A DNA stretch of 60,275 nucleotides from Flavobacterium silvisoli (GTDB lineage Bacteria; Bacteroidota; Bacteroidia; Flavobacteriales; Flavobacteriaceae), in the NCBI RefSeq assembly GCF_004329815.1, contig NZ_SJPE01000015.1:1-60275 (forward strand), given 5' to 3'. The notes under the pieces are model-generated. The model saw nothing but the letters and a program-made list of their open reading frames with translations. It was not told where the DNA came from and did no database searches. Below are positions 10,028 through 18,276 of the stretch, piece by piece. Both the position numbers and the translations under genes were made by a program. Every line of letters begins with the position of its first letter. Positions within the stretch are counted from its first letter, which is position 1.

Positions 10028-10056
10028 AGCCGGAAACTATTTTCCGGCTTTTTTTA
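10028..10056 (+). terminator. Strong intrinsic terminator
   Basis: AGCCGGAAA (10028-10036), loop CTAT, TTTCCGGCT (10041-10049), then a T run. It ends the transcript of the membrane-TPR gene. The rest of 9870-10647 is AT-rich without a gene, apart from an operator-like half site TTAATACGGATT near 10270 and the direct repeats at 10543. Confidence 0.85.
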
Positions 10057-10542
10057 TAAAATCTATTTTCTTTAAAATAATTGTCTCTTCACACTTAGTC
10101 TGGTTAATTAATGATTATATCAGATAAATCAAAGAACTTAAGGATTAGAAAATGTAAATAAGTCTTCTCTCTATTTAAATTGTGTCGTTTGTTTGTTTTA
10201 AAATTATAAAAAGGATCTTGTAATAAGCTTTAAAAGCACAGTTTCATTTTCTGAAAATGAATAATATTTTTAATACGGATTCTTCTATCAAGAAATATAA
10301 AAAGTAGTCCGGCATAAACATTCAAAACAAGATACAGTCATGCAATGATTGATAGTTTATAATAAAAACAACATCACAAAAACTCACCATTCCTTCAGAA
10401 ACCTGAACTTATCTGTCAATATATATTATTCTGTTATCCTATTAAATTTTAGAAAATATTTTTGTTAAGTAAAACTCAAGAAACAACTGCCAAAAAATAT
10501 AATTACTAAAACAAATATTTCTTTGCTGAATAAACAGTATGC

Positions 10543-10575
10543 AATTCTGGAATTTATACTATTCAATTCAGGAAT
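10543..10575 (+). promoter_or_regulatory. Direct repeats upstream of the rteC-like gene
   Basis: AATTCTGGAAT (10543-10553) and AATTCAGGAAT (10565-10575), 22 bp apart, two helical turns. Each is itself a small dyad. The same 11-mer, once inverted, occurs 21 bp apart at 12442-12473 in front of the AraC-type regulator, so both genes probably answer to one factor. Confidence 0.5.
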
Positions 10576-10647
10576 AAGGCATATTCTGATTTGTATAATG
10601 CAATGCATAAAAAATAGATTTGCAAAATAATACAATTGGCATATCTT

Positions 10648-11487
10648 ATGAAATTTTTTACTTCAAGCCTGCTTTCAGAACTCAATAATCAATTAGAAGT
10701 AGTCCATTCATCATACCCAGAACCCATATTGTATGCTGAACAGGCAGTCTTGATATCAATAAAAAAACTGGAAGAATTAAAAACATTTTTCATTAAATAC
10801 AAATTCGAAAGCAGACACGAAGAAATAGAATTTTTCAAAACACTAAAACCAAAATTTGTTTCAATACTTATATATTATAATGAAATTTACAATATTGAAC
10901 TAAACAAGCCTATAGGACACAAGAAAGCACTAAAAAGGCACTACAGCTGCCATATCAAAAGATTAAACAATTTTTTCAAAGAAAATGCCGAATTCATAAA
11001 ATATAGCAAATCACAAAACAATTATCTTGATAAAAAATATTTTTTGAGGAAAAAACACGATATCCGATTAACTTTAGATAGCTTCTATTTTCAATCAGAT
11101 TATAACTTCTCTACTTCTCATGACTACAAAGTGGCCCAGATTATGGCAAATGAAAAATTAATAAATCATCTCGAAAATAATATAAAAATTCTCAGGTTCA
11201 CTAAACCTCAAATAACAAATAAAAATGGTAATTCTTTAAAATGGACAGGGTCAAAAGTAGCCTTAGTGGAACTAATATACGCACTACATGCAGATTCTGT
11301 AATTAATAATGGTGACATTCGTTTAAAAGAAATTGCACTGGCTTTTGAAACAATATTTAATATCAAATTAGGCCAGTTCAATCGCACATTCCTTGAAATA
11401 TGTAATCGCAAAACAATTGATAAAACTGTTTTTCTCAATACACTCAAAGAAAAACTGTTGGTTCGCATTGAAAACAGTGAGAAATAA
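10648..11487 (+). CDS. RteC-like regulator
   Basis: About 279 residues from the ATG at 10648; a TTG at 10636 would add four residues. The pattern of an N-terminal helical segment, then LKPKFVSILIYYNEIYNIEL, then a basic middle (GHKKALKRHYSCHIKRLNNFF) and a C-terminal KLVELIYALHADSVINNG-like stretch matches the RteC domain. RteC regulators control excision of Bacteroides conjugative transposons, and many flavobacterial paralogs sit in other accessory DNA. No conjugation genes are visible here, so a role in transfer is not supported. Direct repeats upstream suggest shared control with the AraC-type gene. Confidence 0.75.
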   Translation: MKFFTSSLLSELNNQLEVVHSSYPEPILYAEQAVLISIKKLEELKTFFIKYKFESRHEEIEFFKTLKPKFVSILIYYNEIYNIELNKPIGHKKALKRHYSCHIKRLNNFFKENAEFIKYSKSQNNYLDKKYFLRKKHDIRLTLDSFYFQSDYNFSTSHDYKVAQIMANEKLINHLENNIKILRFTKPQITNKNGNSLKWTGSKVALVELIYALHADSVINNGDIRLKEIALAFETIFNIKLGQFNRTFLEICNRKTIDKTVFLNTLKEKLLVRIENSEK

Positions 11488-11496
11488 TAAAAAGAA

Positions 11497-11516
11497 AACC
11501 TCTCCGAAGAGAGGTT
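11497..11516. terminator. Bidirectional terminator between convergent genes
   Basis: AACCTCTC / GAGAGGTT with a 4-nt loop, TTCG on the minus strand. The minus-strand hairpin runs into TTCTTTTT, making a good terminator for the lipoprotein gene. It sits 9 bp past the rteC-like stop. Confidence 0.75.
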
Positions 11517-11555
11517 CTCAAAAGTGGTATTTGAAACGTATTTTTAAATTAACTT

Positions 11556-12281
11556 TTATAGTTTGTTCTCAACTATCCCGGTTACAACAGCACGCATTAT
11601 AGCTTCTTCTTCACTTTCATCTGCACCGTCTACAGAGGCAAGAATATTCCCCACCATCAGAGCCCATTCAGGATCTTTATTTTTTTTAGGCTTTTTCTTT
11701 TTTGCATAAGCTGAATATCTGGCTATAGAGGTTGTAATCAATAGCACTTTCTTTTCCTTTTCCGAATACTTTGCGTTTTCTAAAACTTCATTCTCATATG
11801 AGACAACATAATCATGAATCGAACTGTAATCTTCCTGGCTATTACAAAGAAACAAAAAAGAAGAAATAAAATTATCTAAACTTTCTTTAGCTTCAATACT
11901 CTCAAGTGAAGCATCAATAATTTCATTTTGACAACTCTCCAACCTAGATGCAATATAAACAACTCTTTCAGTAGAACAAAAATTATAAGGAATTTCTTTT
12001 ATTAACACCCTAAAAGATTGTGTCATATTCGCAATATTGGTAACAGTAGTTATAATTTCCGGAATGGTTGACGGATAATTATCATTATAGTAATACGAAA
12101 ATAAGATTTCATTGTGAATCTTCCCTACACGGTCAAACGGATTATTTTTATTGGCCGGAATTGAATCAGAACTTTGAAAATCATATCGGTGAAAACTACT
12201 CTCTTTTGCTAAATCAAAATGGTTTTCATTACATGATAAAAAAAACGGAAACAGAATTAAACATAATCTAAAAAAATTCAT
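11556..12281 (-). CDS. Hypothetical lipoprotein
   Basis: 241 residues starting with a lipoprotein signal (hydrophobic residues 4-16, lipobox-like FLSC with Cys17), so it is predicted to be membrane-anchored. The body is mainly helical. Near residue 200 there is a run of lysines (AKKKKPKKNKDPEW) and the C-terminus is acidic (ADESEEEA). I do not recognise a family. It is convergent with the rteC-like gene and divergent from the AraC-type regulator, sharing with the latter a 341-bp control region that holds repeated AATTCTGGAAT sites. Confidence 0.6.
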   Translation of the reverse strand: MNFFRLCLILFPFFLSCNENHFDLAKESSFHRYDFQSSDSIPANKNNPFDRVGKIHNEILFSYYYNDNYPSTIPEIITTVTNIANMTQSFRVLIKEIPYNFCSTERVVYIASRLESCQNEIIDASLESIEAKESLDNFISSFLFLCNSQEDYSSIHDYVVSYENEVLENAKYSEKEKKVLLITTSIARYSAYAKKKKPKKNKDPEWALMVGNILASVDGADESEEEAIMRAVVTGIVENKL

Positions 12282-12441
12282 AATGGTTAATGTTTTAAAA
12301 ATGGTACTGATTGTTGTTACATCAGTTCATTTCTCCCGGGATAATTTGAACAATTAGGTCAGATTTGAAATAATCAAATCCCTTTGAATTCATGACAAAA
12401 CTATCCTTATGCTTCAAGCCCTACAAACCATCAAATACTTG

Positions 12442-12473
12442 ATTCCAGAATTTAAAGTGTGTAATTCTGGAAT
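12442..12473. promoter_or_regulatory. Inverted operator-like pair in the divergent promoter region
   Basis: ATTCCAGAATT (12442-12452) and AATTCTGGAAT (12463-12473) face each other between the lipoprotein and the AraC-type regulator. They are the same 11-mer seen twice before the rteC-like gene. Confidence 0.5.
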
Positions 12474-12622
12474 TCAATACATCATCAATAATGCCCAAAA
12501 TACAATCGTTCAAAAACAGATATTCAAACAATACTAACGTCATACTCTTTGTTTTTGAAATCATGCATCTGAAAAATATTTAATATTTTAGCTACATTTA
12601 ATTCTCCTTAACCAACTAAAAA

Positions 12623-14332
12623 ATGTGTTTTAATAATAACCTTTTGTTTCAGAATAAGTACGTCATCTTTTTCGTGATAGCAGGTCAAATATTGGTCGCT
12701 CAAAGTTTGAATAAAGGAATATCATTAGGCTCATTTAAGAACAATGATATTAAGTCAATAATTTATGCAGACAGTAAAGATTCCATTAAATCTAAGCAAC
12801 AGCTTCAGGTATTAATTAATAATTCAAAACTGGAAGCAAATTGGGAGGAATTAGCAAAAGCATATCGAATCATTATGTATTTATCTGATAAAAAATGGAG
12901 AATGAATTACGCTGACAGCTTGCTTAATGCTGCAAAACTTTCAGCAAACTTCGATTTGATTGGGCAGGCCTATCTTACTAGAGGAATATTGTATTATGAT
13001 CAAAAAGAGCACAAAATGGCACTGGACAACTATATCCTGGCAGACTCATATCTCTCACAAACCAAAAATCAGTACGGAATCTACAAAGTGAAATTTTCCA
13101 TTGCACATACAAAATATTATCTCGGTTTTTACCATGAAGCAATTGCTCTGTTCAAAGAGTGCATTATTTATTTTGAACAAGAAAATGACGTAGCCTATCT
13201 TAATTCATTACATTCTATTGGATTATGCTATAACAAAATTGACAAATACGAACTCTGTTCTCAATACAATCAATTGGGGCTTCAAAAAAGTAAGGAACTA
13301 GGCAATAATGAATTAGTTCCCTATTTCAAACACTCCGAAGGAGTTAACATGGTCTTCAAAAAAAAGTACCAACGAGCTATAAAAGAACTAATTCAAGTTA
13401 TTCCTTTATTAAAAAACAAAGATGACTTTGCTAACCAAACGGTAGCATGGTACTATTTAGGAAAAAGCTATTCAAAGTTAGGTCTCAACGACAAAGCAGT
13501 TATCATGTTCAATAAAGTCGACAGTATTTTTGTAAAATATAACTACATCAGACCTGATATAAGACAAAACTACGAATGGTTAATCAATTACTACAAAAAG
13601 AAAAAAGATGATAAATCACAACTGCTCTACATAAACAGACTACTGAAGGTAGATAGTATATTAAACCACAACTACAAATATCTTTCTCTAAAAATATTTA
13701 AAGAATACGACACAAAAAAATTACTTTCTAAAAAGAAAGATCTGGAAAAATCACTTGAGTCAAATAATCGCATACTTTTTTGGACAACAGCACTTCTTTC
13801 AATGTCGGTTGTTCTATTAAGCTATCGTCATTACAAAAATAAGAAGCGATACAAACTGAAGTTTGAAGAGCTTATGCATGAAAGAAATTTGCCAAAAACA
13901 GAAAATCACATAAAAAAAGAATTACAATCGAAAAACAATATAACTAAAACAAATGAACTGGACATAAACCCGGAACTAATAACAGTTATACTTCAAAATC
14001 TTGAAAAATTTGAGCGAAATAAAAAATATTTAGAGAAAGATATGAGTCAAACCAAATTAGCAACTCATTTAAAAACAAATACTAAATATGCATCCAAAAT
14101 TATTTTGAAATACCGCCAAAAAAAAACTATTGAATACATAAACGACTTAAAAATAGATCACATCATTAAACTGCTTCAGTCCGAAAATAAATACCGAAAT
14201 TATACCAACAAGGCTCTTGCCGAAGAAGCTGGTTTTGGTTCAACTCAAAATTTCACCAAAGCGTTTAATACCAAGATAGGCATGCCCCCTACTTTTTTTA
14301 TTAGGGAACTAAAAAGAAAATTCCCCCTTTAA
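12623..14332 (+). CDS. TPR-containing membrane regulator with AraC-type DNA-binding domain
   Basis: 569 residues: an N-terminal signal or membrane segment (about 10-27), six or so TPR-like repeats (about 60-350), one membrane helix near 385-405 (ILFWTTALLSMSVVLLSY), then a C-terminal AraC-type double HTH (about 470-565). This is a common flavobacterial one-component regulator: periplasmic TPRs sense a signal and the cytoplasmic HTH binds DNA. The first HTH helix pair is TKLATHLKTNTKYASKII; the second is ALAEEAGFGSTQNFTKAF. Likely autoregulated or coregulated with rteC through the AATTCTGGAAT sites. Confidence 0.8.
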   Translation: MCFNNNLLFQNKYVIFFVIAGQILVAQSLNKGISLGSFKNNDIKSIIYADSKDSIKSKQQLQVLINNSKLEANWEELAKAYRIIMYLSDKKWRMNYADSLLNAAKLSANFDLIGQAYLTRGILYYDQKEHKMALDNYILADSYLSQTKNQYGIYKVKFSIAHTKYYLGFYHEAIALFKECIIYFEQENDVAYLNSLHSIGLCYNKIDKYELCSQYNQLGLQKSKELGNNELVPYFKHSEGVNMVFKKKYQRAIKELIQVIPLLKNKDDFANQTVAWYYLGKSYSKLGLNDKAVIMFNKVDSIFVKYNYIRPDIRQNYEWLINYYKKKKDDKSQLLYINRLLKVDSILNHNYKYLSLKIFKEYDTKKLLSKKKDLEKSLESNNRILFWTTALLSMSVVLLSYRHYKNKKRYKLKFEELMHERNLPKTENHIKKELQSKNNITKTNELDINPELITVILQNLEKFERNKKYLEKDMSQTKLATHLKTNTKYASKIILKYRQKKTIEYINDLKIDHIIKLLQSENKYRNYTNKALAEEAGFGSTQNFTKAFNTKIGMPPTFFIRELKRKFPL

Positions 14333-14421
14333 AATATTTACATCACAACTTGTGATTAACTTGTGATATAATTCAAATCAACTCCTACAATTTTGCATCA
14401 TAACAATCTAAAACATAAGTT

Positions 14422-14700
14422 ATGGCTATCGAAATTATTACAAAGGAAGATTTAAACCAATTCCGCATTTTACTACTCAACGACCTAAAAGAGTTTCTAA
14501 AAACCAATGCTCAACCAGCAAAGCAGTGGCTTAAATCCAAAGAGGTTCGTAAACTTTTAAACATCTCACCCGGCACTCTACAAACCCTCCGCATCAATAA
14601 AACACTAACCTATACAAAAATCGGAGGCATCCTTTATTACGACAACACCGATATAGAAAAACTCCTGTCAACGAATAAGGTACCTTCAAACTTCAAATAA
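14422..14700 (+). CDS. Excisionase-like helix-turn-helix protein
   Basis: 92 residues. A MerR/excisionase-type HTH_17 motif spans about residues 37-85 (WLKSKEVRKLLNISPGTLQ ... IGGILYYDNTDIEKLL). Such proteins are frequent in Bacteroidota mobile elements next to rteC or replication genes and act as directionality factors or small regulators. It is followed by repeat elements and then a replication-like gene. Which DNA it binds is not known. Confidence 0.75.
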   Translation: MAIEIITKEDLNQFRILLLNDLKEFLKTNAQPAKQWLKSKEVRKLLNISPGTLQTLRINKTLTYTKIGGILYYDNTDIEKLLSTNKVPSNFK

Positions 14701-14707
14701 ACTGTCA

Positions 14708-14812
14708 TTCCCGCGAAAGCGGGAACCAACCTTCTCCGCCAGTCCCAAAGCCGGAACCCACCTCATCCTTAAATTCGAGTGATTTTAGCTTTACTAAAAT
14801 CATATCGAGAAC
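14708..14812. repeat. Two palindromic repeats in an intergenic space
   Basis: First, TTCCCGC-GAAA-GCGGGAA (14708-14725). Second, an element with outer arms TTCGAGTG and TCGAGAA and inner stem GATTTTAG / CTAAAATC (14774-14812), related in its outer arms to the hipB-hipA element. Both look like dispersed REP-like sequences. Confidence 0.6.
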
Positions 14813-14854
14813 ATGTCTTAATACTTAATACTCCTATCTTAATACTTCACCACA

Positions 14855-15667
14855 ATGAACTACATTAAACACCTCACCGGCTTCTTCGAAAGAGTAATCC
14901 AGGACAAAACACTCAACCCAACTCATGTAAGTCTATATATCTCATTATTCCAATTCTGGAATTGCAACCGTTTCAAAAATCCAATCAGCATTTCCCGCGA
15001 TGAGGTCATGCGCATCAGTAAAATAAGTTCAAAAGCAACCTACCACAAATGTCTGAAGAACCTGCATGCCCTAGGGTATATTAAATATGAGCCTTCATAC
15101 AACCCGTTCCGAGGCAGTCATGTAATAATGTACAACTTCGCCGAAGACCTAAAACCACAATCAAAAACAAGTTCAAAAAATGAACCTTCTTTTGAACCGA
15201 TATCAAAACAAGTACAGAACAGGCAGGAAACAAGTACAGAACAAGCAATAGTACCTTTTATAAACAGTAGAAACAGTTCAAATAATAAAAACGAGAGTAA
15301 ACCCGCCCACTCAAATTTGAACGAAAATGAAAGTACTGAGGAAGTTTTTAAAAAAGAAAAAAGTTCCGCCAAAAAAGAAAAAGAAAACATGACTTTGAGT
15401 GAAGTCGAGAGTCCGGCATTGGAAAAAGTGGTAGACTATTTCAAGCAGCAAAAGTTTGAAGCAACTGAAGCTCAAAAATTCTACAACTACTATGCGAGTA
15501 ACGGCTGGCTCATTGGCGGAAAAGCACCAATGGTCGATTGGCAGGCAGCAGCACAAAACTGGATAAATAAAACGTTTATTTTCAATCAAAAACCAAATGC
15601 CATCCAGCTATCCAAAACAAATCATTTGAGTACATCAATAGAAAAAAATTATGCAGAACCTCTATAG
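14855..15667 (+). CDS. Phage-replication-like protein with winged-helix N-terminus
   Basis: 270 residues. The N-terminal ~95 residues look like a winged helix (ISRDEVMRISKISSKATYHK). The middle (100-185) is polar and low-complexity. The C-terminus (about 195-250: EAQKFYNYYASNGWLIGG, DWQAAAQNWINK) matches the small helical domain seen at the end of phage replisome-organiser proteins. With the DnaC-like ATPase that follows it resembles an O/P-like replication pair, which loads the host helicase. That role is inferred from architecture and order; no origin was identified. Confidence 0.6.
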   Translation: MNYIKHLTGFFERVIQDKTLNPTHVSLYISLFQFWNCNRFKNPISISRDEVMRISKISSKATYHKCLKNLHALGYIKYEPSYNPFRGSHVIMYNFAEDLKPQSKTSSKNEPSFEPISKQVQNRQETSTEQAIVPFINSRNSSNNKNESKPAHSNLNENESTEEVFKKEKSSAKKEKENMTLSEVESPALEKVVDYFKQQKFEATEAQKFYNYYASNGWLIGGKAPMVDWQAAAQNWINKTFIFNQKPNAIQLSKTNHLSTSIEKNYAEPL

Positions 15668-15750
15668 CACAAAATTATCAGACTGAGCTAAGCTTAAACT
15701 GAGGACAGAGCGGGTGTCTAAGTGACCGAATCAGAATATCTTATGGAACT

Positions 15751-15774
15751 GTCACACTGAGCTTGTCGAAGTGC
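15751..15774. repeat. Dispersed repeat, GTCACACTGAGCTTGTCGAA family
   Basis: A close relative (TGTCAGACTGAGCTTGCCGA) is at 46825-46850. Shorter degenerate matches are near 15678 and 40666. These intergenic repeats lie only in the accessory half of the window. Confidence 0.55.
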
Positions 15775-15810
15775 CTCACTTAGCAACTTATAAACTTCAA
15801 ACAATTAAAA

Positions 15811-16422
15811 ATGAAGACTAACTTAACATATCCCGAAATAATCACCTGGCTTGAAGCTAAAGGAAGTGAACTCTTCGGAAACCATTTCAAAATCATCAAT
15901 GAAGATTACCCGATACTTTATAAACTCATCGCCTATTTCTTAAAAGATGAACAAGCTTGCTTTCAATTCAACATCAACCTAAACAAGGGAATCTTGATTA
16001 CCGGACCTGTTGGTTGTGGTAAAACCTCACTAATGACATTGATGAAACACCTCACACCTACGGGATATAAATTCATAATTAAACCCTGCAGAGATATTAG
16101 TTTTGAATTTATTCAAGACGGCTATGAAGTAATACATCGTTACTCAAAAGGTAAACAGCAACAACTTGATCCCAAAATCTATTGTTTTGATGATTTAGGA
16201 TTAGAAAGTAATATCAAATACTATGGGAACGAGTGTAACGTTATGGCTGAAATCCTCTTAAGCCGCTACGACCTCTACATCAGCAAACGCATCCAAACAC
16301 ATATTACCACCAACCTATCAGCTTCGGAAATTGAAGCACTCTATGGAAATCGAGTAAGAAGCCGAATGCGGGAACTATTCAATTTGATTGCCTACGATTG
16401 CAACACTAAAGACAAACGCTAA
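15811..16422 (+). CDS. DnaC-like P-loop ATPase
   Basis: 203 residues with Walker A GPVGCGKTS (64-72), Walker B-type CFDDLG (124-129), a sensor-1-like ITTNLS and an arginine-rich end (RVRSRMRELFN). This is the pattern of DnaC/IstB-type helicase loaders in phages and elements. It follows the winged-helix protein after a 143-bp repeat-bearing gap and is 6 bp before a small gene, so probably part of one replication module. No ATPase residue appears lost. It could instead serve a transposon (IstB), but no partner transposase is next to it. Confidence 0.75.
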   Translation: MKTNLTYPEIITWLEAKGSELFGNHFKIINEDYPILYKLIAYFLKDEQACFQFNINLNKGILITGPVGCGKTSLMTLMKHLTPTGYKFIIKPCRDISFEFIQDGYEVIHRYSKGKQQQLDPKIYCFDDLGLESNIKYYGNECNVMAEILLSRYDLYISKRIQTHITTNLSASEIEALYGNRVRSRMRELFNLIAYDCNTKDKR

Positions 16423-16428
16423 ATAAAA

Positions 16429-16770
16429 ATGAAAAATAATGCAAATCATTTCTGGGATTGGTTCATTAACCATAAAAATAAATTTAAAAATCTAAAAGAT
16501 TTAAACCCAAAAGAACAAACATACTATCTGTTTTGGTTAGATTGGCACTTACAGTTTTACTTCCGTGGAATGGAGTATACCTTGATATTCCCAAAATTCA
16601 AAAACCAAAAAGTCCAGTTAATCATTACGGCCAGTGGCAATAAGGAACTCTTACAAAAAGCAATTGACCTCGAAAAGACTGCCCCAAAATTAAGAGATTG
16701 GAAATTCACAGCAGTAATAAAACCTCAACAGTATATTGATGATATAAAAATAGCTGTAGAAAAACCATAG
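16429..16770 (+). CDS. Small hypothetical protein following the ATPase
   Basis: 113 residues, starting 6 bp after the ATPase stop, so cotranscribed. It has aromatic-rich segments (FWDWF, YYLFWLDWHLQFYFRG) and a beta-rich middle (LIITASGN). No membrane segment. I do not recognise the family. Position suggests a partner of the replication module. Confidence 0.55.
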   Translation: MKNNANHFWDWFINHKNKFKNLKDLNPKEQTYYLFWLDWHLQFYFRGMEYTLIFPKFKNQKVQLIITASGNKELLQKAIDLEKTAPKLRDWKFTAVIKPQQYIDDIKIAVEKP

Positions 16771-16913
16771 ATTTTACAGGATATAACTCGTAAAAAAGAG
16801 GCTTTAAATATATTAGAATCATGAAAGTCGGAAAAAAATTGATATCGCTATTTACCCGTCAAACTTCATCACATATTCATGCAATGATAATTTATCACAA
16901 CTGACTCAATAAA

Positions 16914-17078
16914 ATGCTAAAGGATTTGTTAAACGAAAAATTAATGTGTGAAAACATGGATTTTGTCGAATTGACACAAATGTTCAGAAAAGAAGACAAC
17001 AAAATTATTTATCTCTTTGATTTACAATTACATATTAATAACATTAATAAATTAAAATCTATTTTTCTTAATGAGTGA
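16914..17078 (+). CDS. Possible small ORF, 54 residues
   Basis: ATG at 16914 to TGA at 17076-17078, starting MLKDLLNEKLMCENMDF. The composition is like neighbouring genes, but there is no ribosome-binding site or family match, so it may be chance. The rest of 16771-17220 holds nothing I can identify. Confidence 0.25.
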   Translation: MLKDLLNEKLMCENMDFVELTQMFRKEDNKIIYLFDLQLHINNINKLKSIFLNE

Positions 17079-17220
17079 TAGTTTCAACATCAAATTATTT
17101 TTGCCTTTGATAAATTTATTGATATAAACTGTATCCATATTCAATACTATCAATAATTATTTTTTTGGTCTATGCTTAATCATATGAGGTTCCTACTTCG
17201 TAAAAACGATAAAAAAGTTT

Positions 17221-17668
17221 TCACTCATTATAATCTCTTCCTACTATAACAACAAAATGACCTGTAGTTGCATCATTATTAAAGCCTACTTTAAATTTAT
17301 AAGTATGATCAACTCCAACTATAATAGGTTACCCCTTTTCAAGTTGTTTATCTAGATAATCAATAGATTCTTTGGCTATTGCTTTATTAACAATTAATTT
17401 TTTGTCGCCTCTATAGCAATCTGATAAAGTGTTTTACTATCAATCAAATCGCCTCCTTTAACCTCAAAGTTATCTAATATTATTTTACACGCTCTCTCAA
17501 CAACCTTTCTTATCCCAAACACCAAGAATTATCGGAACTGTATAACCATTTTATCCTTTGGGTAATAATCAAAGGTTTGTTTGTTTAATCGAAACTCTTG
17601 TAGTTTTGCTTCTAGTATTCTGTCTTTTATAAAATCATACACAAATACTTTTACCCACATATCGGTTT
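17221..17668 (-). pseudogene. Decayed polymorphic toxin with papain-like tail
   Basis: Translating the minus strand from 17668 gives TDMWVKVFVYDFIKDRILEA, a clear copy of residues 77-96 of the two intact toxins. The homology runs to FDYYPKDKMV, is then frameshifted (VPIILGVWDKK), and later gives PIIVGVDHTYKFKVGFNND and TTGHFVVIVGRDYNE ending at 17221. The GVDH...HFVVIVGR pattern is that of papain-like or C39-like cysteine-peptidase toxin tails, which cleave peptide or peptidoglycan links. Several frameshifts and a TAA make it dead. It marks a third, lost effector of the array. Confidence 0.75.
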
Positions 17669-17688
17669 TTTATAAAAACAAAATACAA

Positions 17689-18273
17689 TTACCTTGAAAA
17701 CTTCAGCATTTTGTCTTTCACAATACCTTTAAATTGAAAATAATCATCTGTCACTGTATCACGAAAAACAATGGCAATTGAGTCGTTTTCAATTTCTTTT
17801 AAGATGTTTTGAAAATAAATGCTTTTTTGGAATTCTAGTTGTGCTTGAGGAATATGAGTTATATTGCTTTTAAAATCTCTAAATGAAAACATAATTTGAT
17901 TATTGTCAGTTATGTTATTTGGAATATTTTTAACAGAAACAATTTTTGAACAATTAACCAATAACTCTCTTTTTGTTTTTTTTAAAATTTTTCGATTAAA
18001 CAATACCAAAGAATCATTAATGTTTTCTTCTTCCATCTGTCTGATATATTCAGGTCTTTTTCTAATCCAATCAAATTTTACATCTCTATTTGTATTATTT
18101 TCAATTTGATATGACTGTAACCAATGAATTGATATCGAATCCTTACTATCATTAGTATAATTAATTAACATTTTGTACGTTTTATCTTTTCTGTAAACTG
18201 TAAAGTCTTTTTGGAAATTTGGACTACAGCTTAAAAGAAAAAAAATAATATTAACAGCTATAATAGTTTTCAT
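17689..18273 (-). CDS. Lipoprotein, likely immunity protein for the toxin at 18277
   Basis: 194 residues with a lipoprotein signal (lipobox-like LLSC, Cys16), placing it in the periplasm on a membrane. The body is beta/alpha with many Asn, Lys and Ile. It begins 3 bp after the toxin stop codon, the tight toxin-immunity coupling seen in polymorphic toxin loci. A periplasmic immunity protein suggests its toxin acts in the periplasm or membrane. No family recognised; the role is inferred from position only. Confidence 0.6.
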   Translation of the reverse strand: MKTIIAVNIIFFLLSCSPNFQKDFTVYRKDKTYKMLINYTNDSKDSISIHWLQSYQIENNTNRDVKFDWIRKRPEYIRQMEEENINDSLVLFNRKILKKTKRELLVNCSKIVSVKNIPNNITDNNQIMFSFRDFKSNITHIPQAQLEFQKSIYFQNILKEIENDSIAIVFRDTVTDDYFQFKGIVKDKMLKFSR

Positions 18274-18276
18274 TGC

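Noticed and set aside
10648..11487. An intact conjugative transposon, from RteC
   Set aside because: No tra, mob or relaxase genes and no integrase in the window.
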